The translations under genes were made by a program, and so were the position numbers. A stretch of DNA of 64,000 nucleotides from Cryptomeria japonica (taxonomy: Eukaryota; Streptophyta; Pinopsida; Cupressales; Cupressaceae), in NCBI RefSeq assembly GCF_030272615.1, contig NC_081407.1:97883897-97947896 (forward strand). The letters run 5' to 3'. Numbering within the stretch: the stretch's first letter is position 1; every line of letters starts with the position of its first letter. The notes under the pieces are model-generated. The model was given only the letters and a program-made list of their open reading frames with translations, did not search any database and had not been told where the DNA came from. Below are positions 34,364 to 46,362 of this stretch, one piece after another.

Positions 34364-34729
34364 TATTGGAACCATCGCTACCATTACGCCAAAAGCTTGA
34401 GTTATCAACAAACAGGAGATTGACCAGAGACAAGGATCCATGGGAGGCGGGAGGAAGCATATGTCATGAATCCCAAAGGAGGTTATGACCAAGTCAACAA
34501 TCTCCCCCTTAGCACTGATCGAGGGTTCCGCACCAACAGAATGAAGGAGACCTCTAGGGATTCAAACTTGTAACCTAGTGCTCTAATACCAATTGTTGGA
34601 ATCACCGTTGCTGTTACGCCAAAAGCTCGAGCTATCAACAAACAGGAGAGCGACTAGAGACAAGGATCCACGGGAGGCAGGAGGAAGCACATGTCACAAA
34701 TCCCAAAGGAGGTGCTAACCAAGTCAACA
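34364..34729 (-). mobile_element. TRIM (terminal-repeat retrotransposon in miniature), 366 bp, TSD AAAAC
   Basis: Two 136 bp direct repeats (34364-34499, 34594-34729) flank a 94 bp core, and a perfect AAAAC duplication flanks the whole (34359-34363, 34730-34734). On the minus strand the LTR starts TGTTGACTTGGT and ends GGTGATTCCAACA. A primer-binding-like TGGTATTAGAGC lies at the 5' LTR (34592-34581) and a polypurine tract CTAAGGGGGAGA abuts the 3' LTR start (34512-34501). No coding capacity. These are the defining features of TRIMs, which depend on enzymes from autonomous elements. The two LTRs differ at about 20 of 136 sites, mostly transitions. It is inserted just downstream of repeat A. 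Confidence 0.92.
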
Positions 34730-34734
34730 AAAAC

Positions 34735-36180
34735 CACGTGGGAAAAATCCCTCTCCAAAAGTGAGAGATGCAATGCATGAAAAGAACATGAATTGCTAAA
34801 AAAAGAATGAAGTAAATATAAATAAATACCTGTAGCATACATTTACAGACCTTCAAACTCATTATCACTATTCAATGAGCAATGTCTTACCATTCCTCCC
34901 ATGCCTAGTGCCCTCCTGCTACATCTTATACCTCTCTATACCCACCACGTCTTTATTTTTTCCCTTCAAAAAAATGGATACTTTATAAAAACCTATTTGT
35001 CCCTAGATTCATTGATGAAAACTGCTAATAATAGTCTGCAATGAGTATATATAAAAGCCCCCATGAGAAAATTAGTGAAACTCTAGAGACGAACTTCACC
35101 ACCCTATAGCAGAAACCAAGATTAAAATATGATAAAACCACCACATGATTCAAATAACCCTTTGAACCATCTTTCCAATGATATATGGAAGTCAAAAAAT
35201 GAAGTTCATACGACCAAGTTATACCCAATTTACTAAGAGTGCTCCAAAAGGGCTTGAAATCCAAACAAGGGGCTAAAAAAGCAGCCCCTAGTCATATGAG
35301 GGCCAGTAGTTATAGATGTCAATAAAGAATATTCTAAAAAATCCACCTAAAAATAATATGCTCCTCCACCAAAAGATCCCTAGAATACACCCTTAAAGAA
35401 AAGTATATTCTACCTCTTGGTAAAAAATTCATGAAAATTGGTGGGGAGCCAAGAATATTCTCCCCAAAATAGAATATTCTCCCTTCTAATAAAAAATTCA
35501 CACAAAGAAGGTTGACTTGTTGATGTAAGCAGCGTGCATGTGATAACAAAATACCTAAATACATAGGTACAACTTGACCTAAAAATAATAATTTGCCTCT
35601 CCATTTGAAAAAAGATTTAAACCCCTTTGAATCCTTTTTTTTTTTGATAAAATTTTTCAAAATAAAATTTTTTAATGAATTGATTTGAAAATTTTTGCAA
35701 ACTTGTGTTTTTTTCCCATCTAGGATGCTTTCCCATGAGATCTGTATGGTTGTACGGATCTGTATGAAATTACCTTGTAAAATGTGCTTTACAAAATTTT
35801 GATCCAAATTTTGTCCAATTTTGAGTTTAATAATTTGATAGGCGATCTTAGGATTCTCAGGATTTCTAAGCTCAATGGCAACATTTGTGTCACCTCAAAA
35901 TGACTAGATTTTTAGCTACCTCTAAAACTTGCCTCAAAAAATATGCCCTCCTCTAATTTGACACCAAATTTCAACTGCTCAGATTTTGACGAAACAACAA
36001 TTGATCTTAGGGGGTTTTGATGCTGCAAATGAAATGGTGATGCTTGTTTCACCTCAAAATTGATAAAAAAAATTCCCACCACCAAATCCACAAAATAGAA
36101 AATTTGTGTCCTTGCAATGCTTCTGAGAAATGAAAACCCTCAAAGTTTGATAAGGGTCTTGCCAAATCCATGCTATGGTA
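34735..36180. other. Non-coding AT-rich stretch
   Basis: No protein-like ORF. A TATATATAAAAG sequence near 35047-35058 and poly-A/T runs are present. May be the internal part or LTR of a decayed element, but I see no boundaries. Confidence 0.4.
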
Positions 36181-36185
36181 ACATG

Positions 36186-36625
36186 TTGAATTTTGCATCA
36201 CAAGCACCTGCAAGATTAAACAGTAAATAAGAGCACCTTCCACAAATGAGAGCTACACAAATAAATGCTATATTACTCACATGATGAGTTAAAATTGTAC
36301 AATGATATGCTTATAAGAAAGCACAGAGATAAATTTAGAAGAACTAAAGTGCAAGCATGAGAAGCTAAATAAAGCACAACTCTAGCTAAACTAGGTGAAC
36401 AACTAAAATAAGCACTCCTTAGTGAACTTAAGCAAAAAAGCATACCTAGTCAGTACAAAAGAAACTAATAACTAAATATGCTCTAAAATTTTATCCAAGT
36501 AGATAAACTCATCATGTAATCTTCTCAATATTGTCTCCACCCACTCATGTTCATCAGAAAAATCTATGTAGTAGCACAAAAAATGAGGTGTGAATTACAT
36601 ACCAGTTACAATTTAAGATGCTACG
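36186..36625 (-). repeat. Repeat B, probable minus-strand LTR end
   Basis: The first 300 bp align with repeat A (27690-27785 plus 34027-34240). The right end GATGCTACG (36617-36625) is followed by TTTATCCCCCACTTTA, which on the minus strand is a polypurine-like TAAAGTGGGGGATAAA before CGTAGCATC. This fits the start of a 3' LTR whose TG has mutated to CG. The left end is undefined. Confidence 0.5.
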
Positions 36626-36639
36626 TTTATCCCCCACTT

Positions 36640-38800
36640 TAGGGGGAGTATGAGCCTATGCAAATACTCATGGTTAAGTAGAAATATGAAGAAAAGAGAG
36701 GGATGAGCAACTAGGAGTGAGATTACAAAGAGATAAGACATCACTAATTTCGAGGAAACAAGCCCCCAATCTTAGGATCTTAACTCATGCAACCACGTGC
36801 AAGGGAACACAAAACAAGAAAAAGACAAAAGATACACAATAAAGGGGTTAATACTCAAAGAAAAAGCTCCAAGTCAACTAGTTGAAGAGACCTCAATAAT
36901 GAAAATATCTCAGCCACTAATCTCATTCTTGAAATATTATTACAAGAACACAAGTAGTCACATGGAAAGAGAAAGAGCATGCATTGAGTGAGGAACCATG
37001 ATCCAACAACTAGCAAAGCTATGAGATCATGGGGAGGAGAAAGGAGAGAACATGCTCGTACCACATGCTAGCAAGCTGTGTTATGCTAGGTGATCCATGA
37101 GAGAGAGAAAGAAGGAACATGGACTCCACATGATATCAAGTTGTGTTATGATAGGTGTTCCATGGAAACTTGAATTCTTATGGGATAACAAGCTATTTTA
37201 TGTTGTGTTATCCATGTAGGAAGGAAGAGTCGAAATACCCTAGAAAGTTGTATCATGCTAGTTCCACTCATCTAAAAAATGCAATACATTGAGGGTTGAA
37301 AGGTCTAGCAAGTTATATCATGCTAGTCAGCATATCTTAAAGAAGTTAAAAAATAGTACGAGTTTACATCTTTCTATATATTTCATTCTCTAGCTATAGG
37401 AGTTAAGTATCTCATCTAAGACTTTTGTTTGGTTTTGAGCATATAACAACCTATATAAGATGTACAATTGAAAATATTTGGTTTCAAGAATGAACATCTC
37501 ATCTATGACTTTGGTCTAGTTTTTATTATGTACATCCCATATAAGACATGAGGATAACCAAACAAAGCATGTTGTTCATAAGAAAATCCGCAAACTTGAA
37601 TTGAACATATGCTACAAGAAGGTTGTGTTGTATGCTTCCCCCTTAAGATGTCAACATAGCCCTATGTTGATTCCTTAAAGAAATGATAGAAACAAGGATA
37701 CACACCTTCATCATGAAGGAGATATCCTTTAAGCAACAATGTACATAATTCTTAGCTAAAGAGGCATAACTCTTATAAGCAAGGAAAAGATGGTCATAAA
37801 AGAGATATCTTGCAACAAGTGTAAAAGGGTCCTTTTGATGGATGCATAGAGGAAGATATCTTTATCCAAAGATATTCACCTCTACAAATAGAAGGGATAT
37901 TTGATAAAGATAACATCCTTGAAAAGGATAAGGATACTAAGAATACACATCTTCTCCCATTGCTAGCAAAAAGTTCATTCTTAGTAAAATATTGCACACA
38001 TTCACTAAGGAGAGATTGTTAATAAGAAGACATAGCAATGAAAAAAAATTCTATAGGTCCTAAACAAGGGACACACATGTAGTCACGTGAAGGAAAATTA
38101 TATACAATAAAGGACATCATGTTATGAAAAAAGTAATTCACAAAGGAAGAGGTAATGTTTGGAAAAAGATAGAGTATTGAAATATTCTCCTTGCCCCCCA
38201 AGCATGGAGAGAAGGAAGAATGACTATTATGTTGTTATCTAAGTATGATTGGAAATTATTTTGCACCACTACTCATGACAAAGAGCCCCCAATAAAGGCA
38301 AAATACCAATATCATAGGGCAAGGAGCAACATGATAGGGTGGATGGAGTGCTAAGGCACTACATGCAAATTTGGGTAGAGAAAAAGCATAAGATTAGTTA
38401 TAAGAGTAATACGAGTTCTATCATATTGATCTTCAAAAAAGTCTTTAAAATCTTTACATTTCTAAGAAAATGAGAATAAATATGATGAAAGAGACAATGC
38501 ACATCACCATCTTTATTTTTATAATTTTTAACATATCTTATGAAAGGAAAAGTAACATTCTTATCATATTTCAACCTGCAAAAGATTCATGTAGCTAATT
38601 TTTCTTGATTTTCAACATGGATAGGTCTTATCTCTTGAGATGTAGGGAAAGATATACTAGTGAAAGAAGAAGGATTTTTTTCTTCTTGTTAAAGGATTGG
38701 CATGGATGGAGGATGATTGTTTGATGAAGAAGGATGTTTAGATTGATAATAGTTTCTATGTTTTCCAAAGTACTCCTTAAGCTTTTGAACTTTAAGAAGA
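36640..38800. other. Internal region of a decayed element, no gene recognised
   Basis: A-rich plus strand with repeated phrases (CACATGCTAGCAAGCTGTGT / CACATGATATCAAGTTGTGT near 37060 and 37120; CTAGCAAGTTATATCATGCT near 37240 and 37310). No conserved ORF found. Confidence 0.4.
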
Positions 38801-39747
38801 TCATCCATGGATGTTGATGAATTGGGATATCATAAACCTTTTGTAGTAGATTAAGGGAGGATCTATAGGGACCTTGATTCCTTGTTTTTGTTTTCCAAGT
38901 CCTTTCCCTCTATAGCCTTGTTTTGAAATCATATCATAGAAAACCTCATAGGATATTTTCACTTGCGAAGAAGAAGGAACTTTTATCATGATTTTCCTTA
39001 GAATTTATTGTCTAAGGGCATGTTGAAGGACCAAAAGGATGAATAGATGAACAAGAGATATCCTTTGTAGGCAGATTATCATTTCTATCATCATAATCAT
39101 ATCCTCTTTGGTAGGTTGGGAAGAAGGATCTTTGTTATATAATGCTTCATATTTACTTAATTTTATATTAGGGGATATATCATGAATAAAATACATAACA
39201 TCATATTACCTACAAATATGTTGATGATCAAGATAAGCTCTAAGAGAATAACTGGGATCTAGAGAGATTGATATACCAACATTCTTGTCTTGCACCCATT
39301 GCACTAAAGTATCTTTATGAGAATAGGATTGTGTCATGTTTCTCTTTAAAGCTACCTCTCCATTGGAGAGATAATTGATAGGAGTATTGACTCTTTCCTC
39401 ATTTCCATAAGATACCCTAGGAGTGGTACAAGTGTAGCCTTTTGAATGTCCTCTCTAGGATTATCATGAACATTGTCCACTAAAGCCCTTTCTACATATT
39501 CCATTAATTTCCTTAAAAAAACTATTATGTAACCGCATGACATATAGATAAAATATTTCAGCAATGATTTATTGGTAGGAAGTATTGTTGAAACCCTTAA
39601 AATGCAACATGTGGAGTTACGATGAAAGAATACAAGCAACATGAAGTGAAATAAGATATTATCAAACACATGATTTTGATAAAAATAGCTAATAATTAAT
39701 GCTATCACATGTGGAATATAAAACCAATCAGAATTTGTAAACTCCAT
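38801..39747 (-). pseudogene. Decayed retroelement ORF with a G-patch motif
   Basis: On the minus strand, frame 39196-39005 (IKLSKYEALYNKDPSSQPTK) runs through one TAA into 38989-38801, which encodes VPSSSQVKISYEVFYDMISK directly followed by QGYRGKGLGKQKQGIKVPID. The G-x-G-L-G-K-x-x-x-G pattern preceded by a helix is a G-patch as found beside the protease in some plant Ty3/gypsy polyproteins. A further ORF at 39747-39352 (131 codons) lies upstream and looks degraded. No RT or integrase was found nearby. Together with the polypurine-like tract and repeat B to the left, this looks like the coding remnant of a second minus-strand LTR element. Confidence 0.55.
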
Positions 39748-39749
39748 TA

Positions 39750-42700
39750 GGAAAACTAAAATTTGAAAACACCAAATTAGAAGTATGTAAATGCATTGAG
39801 TTCACCAAAATGTGAGGTAGGGAAATTTAGGTTTTCACAAGTTAAGCTTTGTAAACTAGGAAATGATCTAACTTTTACATACATCACATTAAAAGGAAAG
39901 TTAATTCAATAGATTCAACCTCAATTCTACTAGGAATAGGTTTGAATACTAATTTGATTCTACCCCTTTTATTTGAGTCGAAGACGCAATTGACAAGATG
40001 TAATTTGAATGCTACATCTAAGGTGAATGATGGAAAACTGACATAAAATAGTAATAATAATAGTAATTTCCAGATGTAATGAAGAGCTATAAATTTGGAT
40101 TTAAGGATAGGAAATAGATCATAGCCTATGATAGAAAATTCGAGTGGAATTGTGGTGCAGGAGCACCTAAAACATGTTCAAATTTTGATGTAATGGATTA
40201 AGTAGATAGGTTCTAAGCATAAAAAAGTCATTATGTGATTTACTAAGGTCTTAAAAGACCACTTATAATGCTTTTAGGTTCATTTGGTTTCCAATTGGCA
40301 AAGTATGTAAAATGTTGTAAAAGATGTCAAGAAATTGTCATGTTGAAAAGTTGTCAAGTTGTTGATTTTGGAAGTTGAAGAGTCATGAGTTGTAATTAGC
40401 TAGTTAAGAAATTGGAAGATGGAAAAAATAGTTGGGAAACATTTTAATGTGTTCAAAGTATGCCCTATGAGGTCGAGAAAAGGGCTGAAAAATGATGTAT
40501 GTGGAATAAAATCAATGAAACTCCTTTGTTTTCTATTTTTTTCAAACTTTACTTGCTACTCTACAGACTTGTACACATTTGTATGGCCTCAAAATGAACA
40601 TTTATTTGTTGGGATTAATGGATCACTTAATCTTCTTCCTATTTCACTCAATAGAATTATTTTTAATTAATTTTGAAGGGAGTTATGGTCATTTTAGTGC
40701 ACTCTGCTTAGAACCCTACCTAGGGTTACCCGTTTTGGGGAAAACGCCATAACTTTTATTTCCACTGTTAGATCTTTATGTAACTTTGGGGAGAATCCTA
40801 TACCTATGTTATCTACAATCTGACTTAAGTGATTGACCTTATTTTGTGTGTGTGAATGTTATGAATGAAAGTTCGTTGCATTTCACAATGAAAATTTTGA
40901 GTTTAAGCCCTTGTAGAAGCATTACCCGTCAAGTTTCTAGCCATATGTTCTAAATTAACCCATAATAGTTTATAGATATGTTGTAGAAGAGACAACTGGG
41001 TATCATAAAATGTCTTTACTTTGCTTAGATTCTACCTGTATAGTTAATTATGATAAAAAAAAAATAGTTATAAAGGGCTACAAGACCAAGATTGAAGAAT
41101 TGTGAAAAGACACTAAGTCAGAGCCATAAAGGTGAAAGAATCATTCAAAGGTGCTTGAATTGTGATATTTTTTGGTTTTCCTCCTTTCTCTACATCAAAT
41201 TTTTAGGATTGGGGGGAGTGGAGCAACTTGGTCCTCCAGATGTTAGATGTAGTCACAAGAAGTTGGTTTTGGAATTAGAATGTTGTACAAAGGCCACCCT
41301 AGAAGCCAGGACTATGGTGCCTAGGAGAAATGGGATTCAAGCTTCCGGGTCCTCCTAGAGTGCCCTAGTCCCTTTGGAGCACCCTGGTCCTTGGGAATTT
41401 TTGGAAGTTTTACAAAAGGTAGTTTTGTTTTCCCTTGTCTCCTCTACCCAATTTCACTTTCACAGCTCTCAAATTTTTCACTTGCACACAAAAAGAAAGG
41501 GTAATTGTGTTGTGGATAGGGGTTTTCCTAAGTCAAATCTTGGGTTTGGAATTAACCCTAAGTGAAATTGAAATTGAATTAGAGAGCTTACCTTTTGAGG
41601 GCAAGGCTAGATCTAGAATTGAAATGCTTGAATGTAGATGATTATACCTTCAATAGGTTATGTGATGCTCTTAGGATAAGTTCTCCATGTGTTGATGCAA
41701 TAATATGATAAATCGCATAAAATCTATCATGAAATCAGAATTGAAACATAATATGAAGATTTCTTGATGTAGTTTGTTTCTTCTTTAATCAAATCCTCTC
41801 TTGAAGAAGAAGTATTGCTCTCGAATTGGAGCGATGGAATGCAATATTGATATGTATTCTAGATGTTGAAATGAATTGAGAAGGATGCCTTATATATGGA
41901 TTTTACAATTAAAATTACCTTTAGGCTGGCTTAGATTTGGTTTATTTTCATATGGAGCTAGATTTGGATATTCTAGGACCACCTTATTATCCTCCCAAAA
42001 TTTGGGGCAAAAAGTGTGGAACTGAGGGGGTATAGTCATCTTGGTCTTGACAACTATTTTTTGACTTTTTAGGAATGCAATGGTTCTAATACAAATTCTA
42101 ACTCAGTAGCTCAAAACATGATGTATAAATATGCGTAGTATGTTTTAGAAGTTGAAACTGGGGTAGGAATTAAGGATAAATCAAAATAATAAGGATAAAG
42201 GGCACACCTAGATTTAAGGGCCTAAATAAGAGTGTGATGATGTTATAAAGTGGAATAGGACTCATAATATTGAATTAAATTTGTTAATTAATTGCAATAA
42301 AAGTCTTATAATGCATGAAGGAATGATAAATACTAAAATGAGTGCTAGGAGAGTGTGAAATCGAACACACTAATAAAGGTGTACAATTTATGACGCTACA
42401 TGATGCTCAATTGTTTTTCTTCGACTAGCTTCATTCTAAATATAGAATTTTTTGGGTAGGGGTTTTGTAGGCCATACAATGAAAAATACCTAATATTTAA
42501 TTATACAACAAAAAATAGATATGGGGCTGAGGGAGAGAAGGGGTTATATTTATGTGATTCTTTAACTAAGTCATAAAATGTAGAATAATATATTAATGAA
42601 ATAAGACCCAAATTGAATCCCTTGACTTGTTCCCCACTAAATGTGATAAAAATTATTGTTATCCAAGTTTACATTTTCATAAAAAAAACTTTTAGTTATG

Positions 42701-43125
42701 AAGACACAAAGGGGAAACTTGCACTTCTGGGATGTGGCTTGGAAGATAACTTCCAAGATTTATATATTGAATCTTCACTAAATGTTCAATGAGATTCTTC
42801 ATCATTTTTTAAGAAAGAAGATAAGGATGAACTAAAACTAAAATTTTATTTTAAAAAACTATATACCAAACAAAACCTTTCAATTTTAGGCTCAAGTAGT
42901 CAATGAAGGTAAAATAGAATGCTTATTGATTTATAAAAATGTGAAACCTTCTCTAAGGGGTCAACTAGACTAGAAACATGGATCAAGGCTTCAAATGCAA
43001 TAGAAAAACTAATAGATAAAATCTAGATGAACACAATGAACAAGATGTTTTATTCATCATTGAGATTAAATTTATGGATAAATATAAAATGTAAAATATA
43101 ATTTTACATATGTTTTTGATAAAAG
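39750..43125. other. No convincing gene
   Basis: Short ORFs at 40419-40670 (83 codons) and 41092-41358 (88 codons) show no domain. The segment 41210-41400 has a GC-richer patch (CCTCCAGATG, CCTAGAGTGCCCTAGTCCC) that resembles LTR-type sequence but has no visible partner. Confidence 0.4.
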
Positions 43126-43142
43126 TAAGTGGTTTAAATTGT

Positions 43143-43267
43143 ACACCCTGAGTTGGCCTAGTGGTGGAGAACTTGTGCTCTTGAGAGAGAGGTCACAAGT
43201 TCAAATCCCAAAAGGGGGTAGGGTATGTACACCTTATCGATGGCCCATTGCTTATCAAAAAAAAAAA
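43143..43267 (+). mobile_element. tRNA-derived SINE-like element with poly-A tail
   Basis: TTGGCCTAGTGGTGGAGAAC resembles a pol III A box and GGTCACAAGTTCAAATCCC a B box (43191-43209). The GGGGGTAGGGTATGTACACC body and the GGCCCATTGCTTATC end are followed by A11. Flanking GTAAGTGGTTTAAATT (43125-43140) and GTAAGGATTAAATT (43269-43282) look like a diverged target duplication. SINEs are transcribed by pol III and moved by LINE proteins. Confidence 0.7.
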
Positions 43268-43345
43268 TGTAAGGATTAAATTACAAAATTACCAACATTA
43301 GAAACATACGTAGTCATCTTTAAACAAATATATATTCAAGGATAC

Positions 43346-43726
43346 ATGTTTTACCATGATTTGAGCAAGAAAAAAAAATATGATAAAAAACACAAATATT
43401 ATAGATATAAAATGATAGAGTTCTTGTTGGTGGAACTCTTTCCTATGGGAAAGAAAAAAGATAGATGTATAATATCAAAAATAAAGAAACGAAAAAAGGA
43501 AATGAAAAAAGACAAAAAGAAGAATAGCATGGGTATTGAAACTATAAATGTCAATTGCCTACATTCCTACATAAACCTCTCTTACTTTTTTGAAATGTCT
43601 AGCTTTCCATTTCATTGTCACAACTTTCCAATTAAGGTCTGTTTGATCTACCCTTTAAGAAATATTTTGATCTTACCTTTAGACAATGTGAGTTTTTTTG
43701 TTTTTTTTGTTGTTGTTGTTAGTTAA
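43346..43726 (+). other. Lysine-rich ORF, probably chance
   Basis: 126 codons, very rich in Lys/Phe because of A and T runs. No domain; not considered a gene. Confidence 0.15.
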
Positions 43727-44107
43727 TGTGATAATTCTATTGATTGGCTAGGAAATCTAATGTCTCAATGATAAAAGCTATTGAAATATTGATTGTTTCT
43801 TATTTTTTGTTGGTTATAAATTTAAGCGATTTATGTTGTTTGTGTGACATTTTATATTATTTATTTGAAACATCCAAAAAAAATTAAAATTAAAGAAACT
43901 TCTAATATGCGATAGATTAAAAAGATGATTTTTAATAGCAAATTACAACAAACATTACCAATTATTTAATAATTGAAATATATTTTTATCTTATCAATTC
44001 TAAATTTAGAAGTATAATGATGGAGTTGCTGGTGCACATCTGGTTTCACAAGCACACTCTGTAATCATCTTGTATTAATCATCATATTTTATAAATATTG
44101 TTAATAA

Positions 44108-45170
44108 TGTTGGTATTTTGATATGGTTTTGTCATTGATGTCAACACCTACTAAACACTTATCAACTCTGGCACTTTGGAGAATCAGCAACATTCACCGG
44201 CAAGCAAGTGACTCATGCATAGTCACCAGTATTTGGTACACCGGCACGATATAATGATCACTGGCACTTGGAATGATATGGAAAACACTCGATAATGTCA
44301 AAGACATTGTGTGGACACTTTGTCCTAGAGTTTTGTTTATTGGTATATTCATATTTGCATATTTGTTGTTACCGGCAAATAGGTCCAGGGTTACACCAGC
44401 AAGTTTATCTTTTCCAGATCGGCATAGCATGCTATAGAGATGATTAATTATTGTTGTAAATGCATTAAGCATTAAGCCAACATGTTGAATCGGTTCTTGC
44501 ATCAGATATTGTATTGTTTGTAAAATATTTTTATTGTAATATCTTGTAGAGCCGACCTACTAAAATTGGTCTTAGGTTATGGTATAAATGTAAGATCTTA
44601 TTTGTAAGATCAAATGTGGAATGTGAAAAATGATTGTGTGAAGGTATATGCAAGAATAAGCAGAGCTATACACGCAGACATCATTTGAAGATTGAAGGAG
44701 GGTTTTGTGAAGACAATCAGAACTACACCGGTACTGAATCCAACATATGAAGATGCTATTTTATGCAGTACATTCTTATTGGATTTAACCATCCAACTGT
44801 AGTCAGTGTGACTCCCATTTTGTGATTGAGCAGTGAGCTCTAGGCGCTTGGCCTTTTTGCATGTGCAGACCCCATTTATGTACACTTACTATTTGCAGTA
44901 GTATCATCTGATTGTGGGTAAGGTTTATCACCGTGGTTTTTCCCCTTACAAGGTTTCCACGTACAAATATTGGTGTTATGTGTTGTGGATGACTTTGTCT
45001 TTATGTTTCATGCACTAATCCTTGTCGATATAGCAATTAACTGTTAAAACTGTCTACCGACATAAACTGGTCTACCGGTATTAAGCATTAAGTTGGTTAA
45101 GTTGTTTTTGGTTTGAATTTATTTGACAACTGATTCACCCCCCCCTCTCAGTTGCCTCCGGGACCTAACA
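44108..45170 (+). repeat. Solo LTR, family S copy 1 (1063 bp), flanked by a long direct repeat
   Basis: Runs TGTTGGTATTTTGATATGG to GGGACCTAACA, matching 48957-50136 on the opposite strand. Shared landmarks include TTGTCATTGATGTCAAC, the ACGTGGAAACCTTG-type block and ACTGATTCACCCCCCCTCTCA. Instead of a 5 bp TSD the copy is bounded on both sides by a sequence of about 36-41 bp beginning GTATTAATCATCATATTTTA (44072-44107 and 45171-45206) with one mismatch. The ORF at 44885-44610 (minus) is shared with copy 2 but lies inside the LTR and has no domain. Confidence 0.8.
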
Positions 45171-46113
45171 GTATTAATCATCATATTTTATAAATATTAT
45201 TAATAATGTTGTTATTGTACATAGTATCTAGTATATAAGCTGTGTAAATTTATTTTCTCAATCTTTAAGATCAAACTCTATGATTCATCATTGACAAGAA
45301 AAGAACAAGACTAGAAAAGTCATCAACAAAAAAGAAAGCAAGACATGATCCATCATTCTTTTCTCTTGTCTTACTCTCTTCTTCATAATAGATCATAAAA
45401 TTTGATCTAAAATATCCAAGAAATAACTTGACACAATAAACTATGCACAATAACAGCATGGACTATGAAAATCATATGACTATAATCAACAATAGGAAGC
45501 GTTTGCAGTTATAATGATTTTTTTCTTTCGTCTGTTTTTATTCTTTGCAAGTTTGCATGTAACTCTTCTTTGTACCTGCAAGTTTGCATGTAACTGTCTT
45601 TTCTGATATTTTTATTCTCTGCAAGTTTGCATGTAATTGTCTTTTCTGATATTTTTATTCTCTGCAAGTTTGCATGTAACTGTCTTTTCTATAGCTGCAG
45701 CTTACCATGGCCAAATGATCATATATTTCTTTGAAAATGTTCAGTACTGCTAAACGTAGCTGAAAGGTTTTTATCACGAGGTCTGTAGGTATATATTTTT
45801 AGCCGATAGGCTATCCCCTGTTGGGAAATTTCACGGTTTGTCCGAATAAATTCGCCGGTAATAAACTTTTCTTAGAAAGAACAGCTGCACCTGTGATAAT
45901 TATGTCCACCGCCTTATTCGCCCATTAAAGCAACGGCTGTTTAAAAGTTCACTTTTTTCATTTACTGTGAATCGATGGACTAAGAAGAAGTTGTCCGCCA
46001 CATTTGAAATCCGATCTTCCCATATCATTTTGGATTTTGCCCTATTTTGGCACATGCAGATTTATATAAGAAATAGTTTACAGTGAGATTTTGAGTTACG
46101 AGGGTTTGAGTTA
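45171..46113. other. Spacer with TATA-like site and small tandem repeat
   Basis: Contains the right copy of the 36-41 bp direct repeat, a TATATAAGC at about 45231 and a 43 bp repeat. The segment around 44030-45290 without copy 1 may itself be an older LTR that copy 1 invaded. No gene seen. Confidence 0.4.
45547..45690. repeat. Tandem repeat with GCAAGTTTGCATGTAA core
   Basis: GCAAGTTTGCATGTAA occurs at 45547, 45578, 45621 and 45664. The last three units have period 43 (TGTCTTTTCTGATATTTTTA linker). Confidence 0.9.
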
Positions 46114-46118
46114 TGAGG

Positions 46119-46348
46119 GGTTGGGATGTGAAGTCTGATTTTTCATTTCACCTTCCCATCTCTGTCTCTTCGTTTTCTGTTGAAGACTATTGTATAAATA
46201 TGAGTGCAAAGCTTTTATGTATGTAAGCTGCAAGAATACTAATAGAATCTTGCTCTGCTTTCTGGTGGATGTAGTCAAATTGGTGAACCACGTTAAATAC
46301 TGTGTTGTGTATAATTTGTGTGTTCCCAATTTGTCTTTTGAATTAACA
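46119..46348 (+). repeat. 5' LTR (230 bp)
   Basis: Begins GGTTGGGATGTGAAG where the 3' LTR has TGTTGGGATGTG, so the first base has mutated. TATAAATA at 46193-46200. Confidence 0.9.
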
Positions 46349-46350
46349 AT

Positions 46351-46362
46351 TGGTATCAGAGC
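46351..46362 (+). promoter_or_regulatory. Primer-binding site (initiator tRNA-Met type)
   Basis: TGGTATCAGAGC following AACA|AT at the end of the 5' LTR. Confidence 0.93.

Noticed and set aside
44610-44885. 91-codon ORF conserved in a second copy at 49366-49680
   Set aside because: Both lie in homologous positions of family S solo LTRs; similarity is explained by repeat homology and there is no domain.
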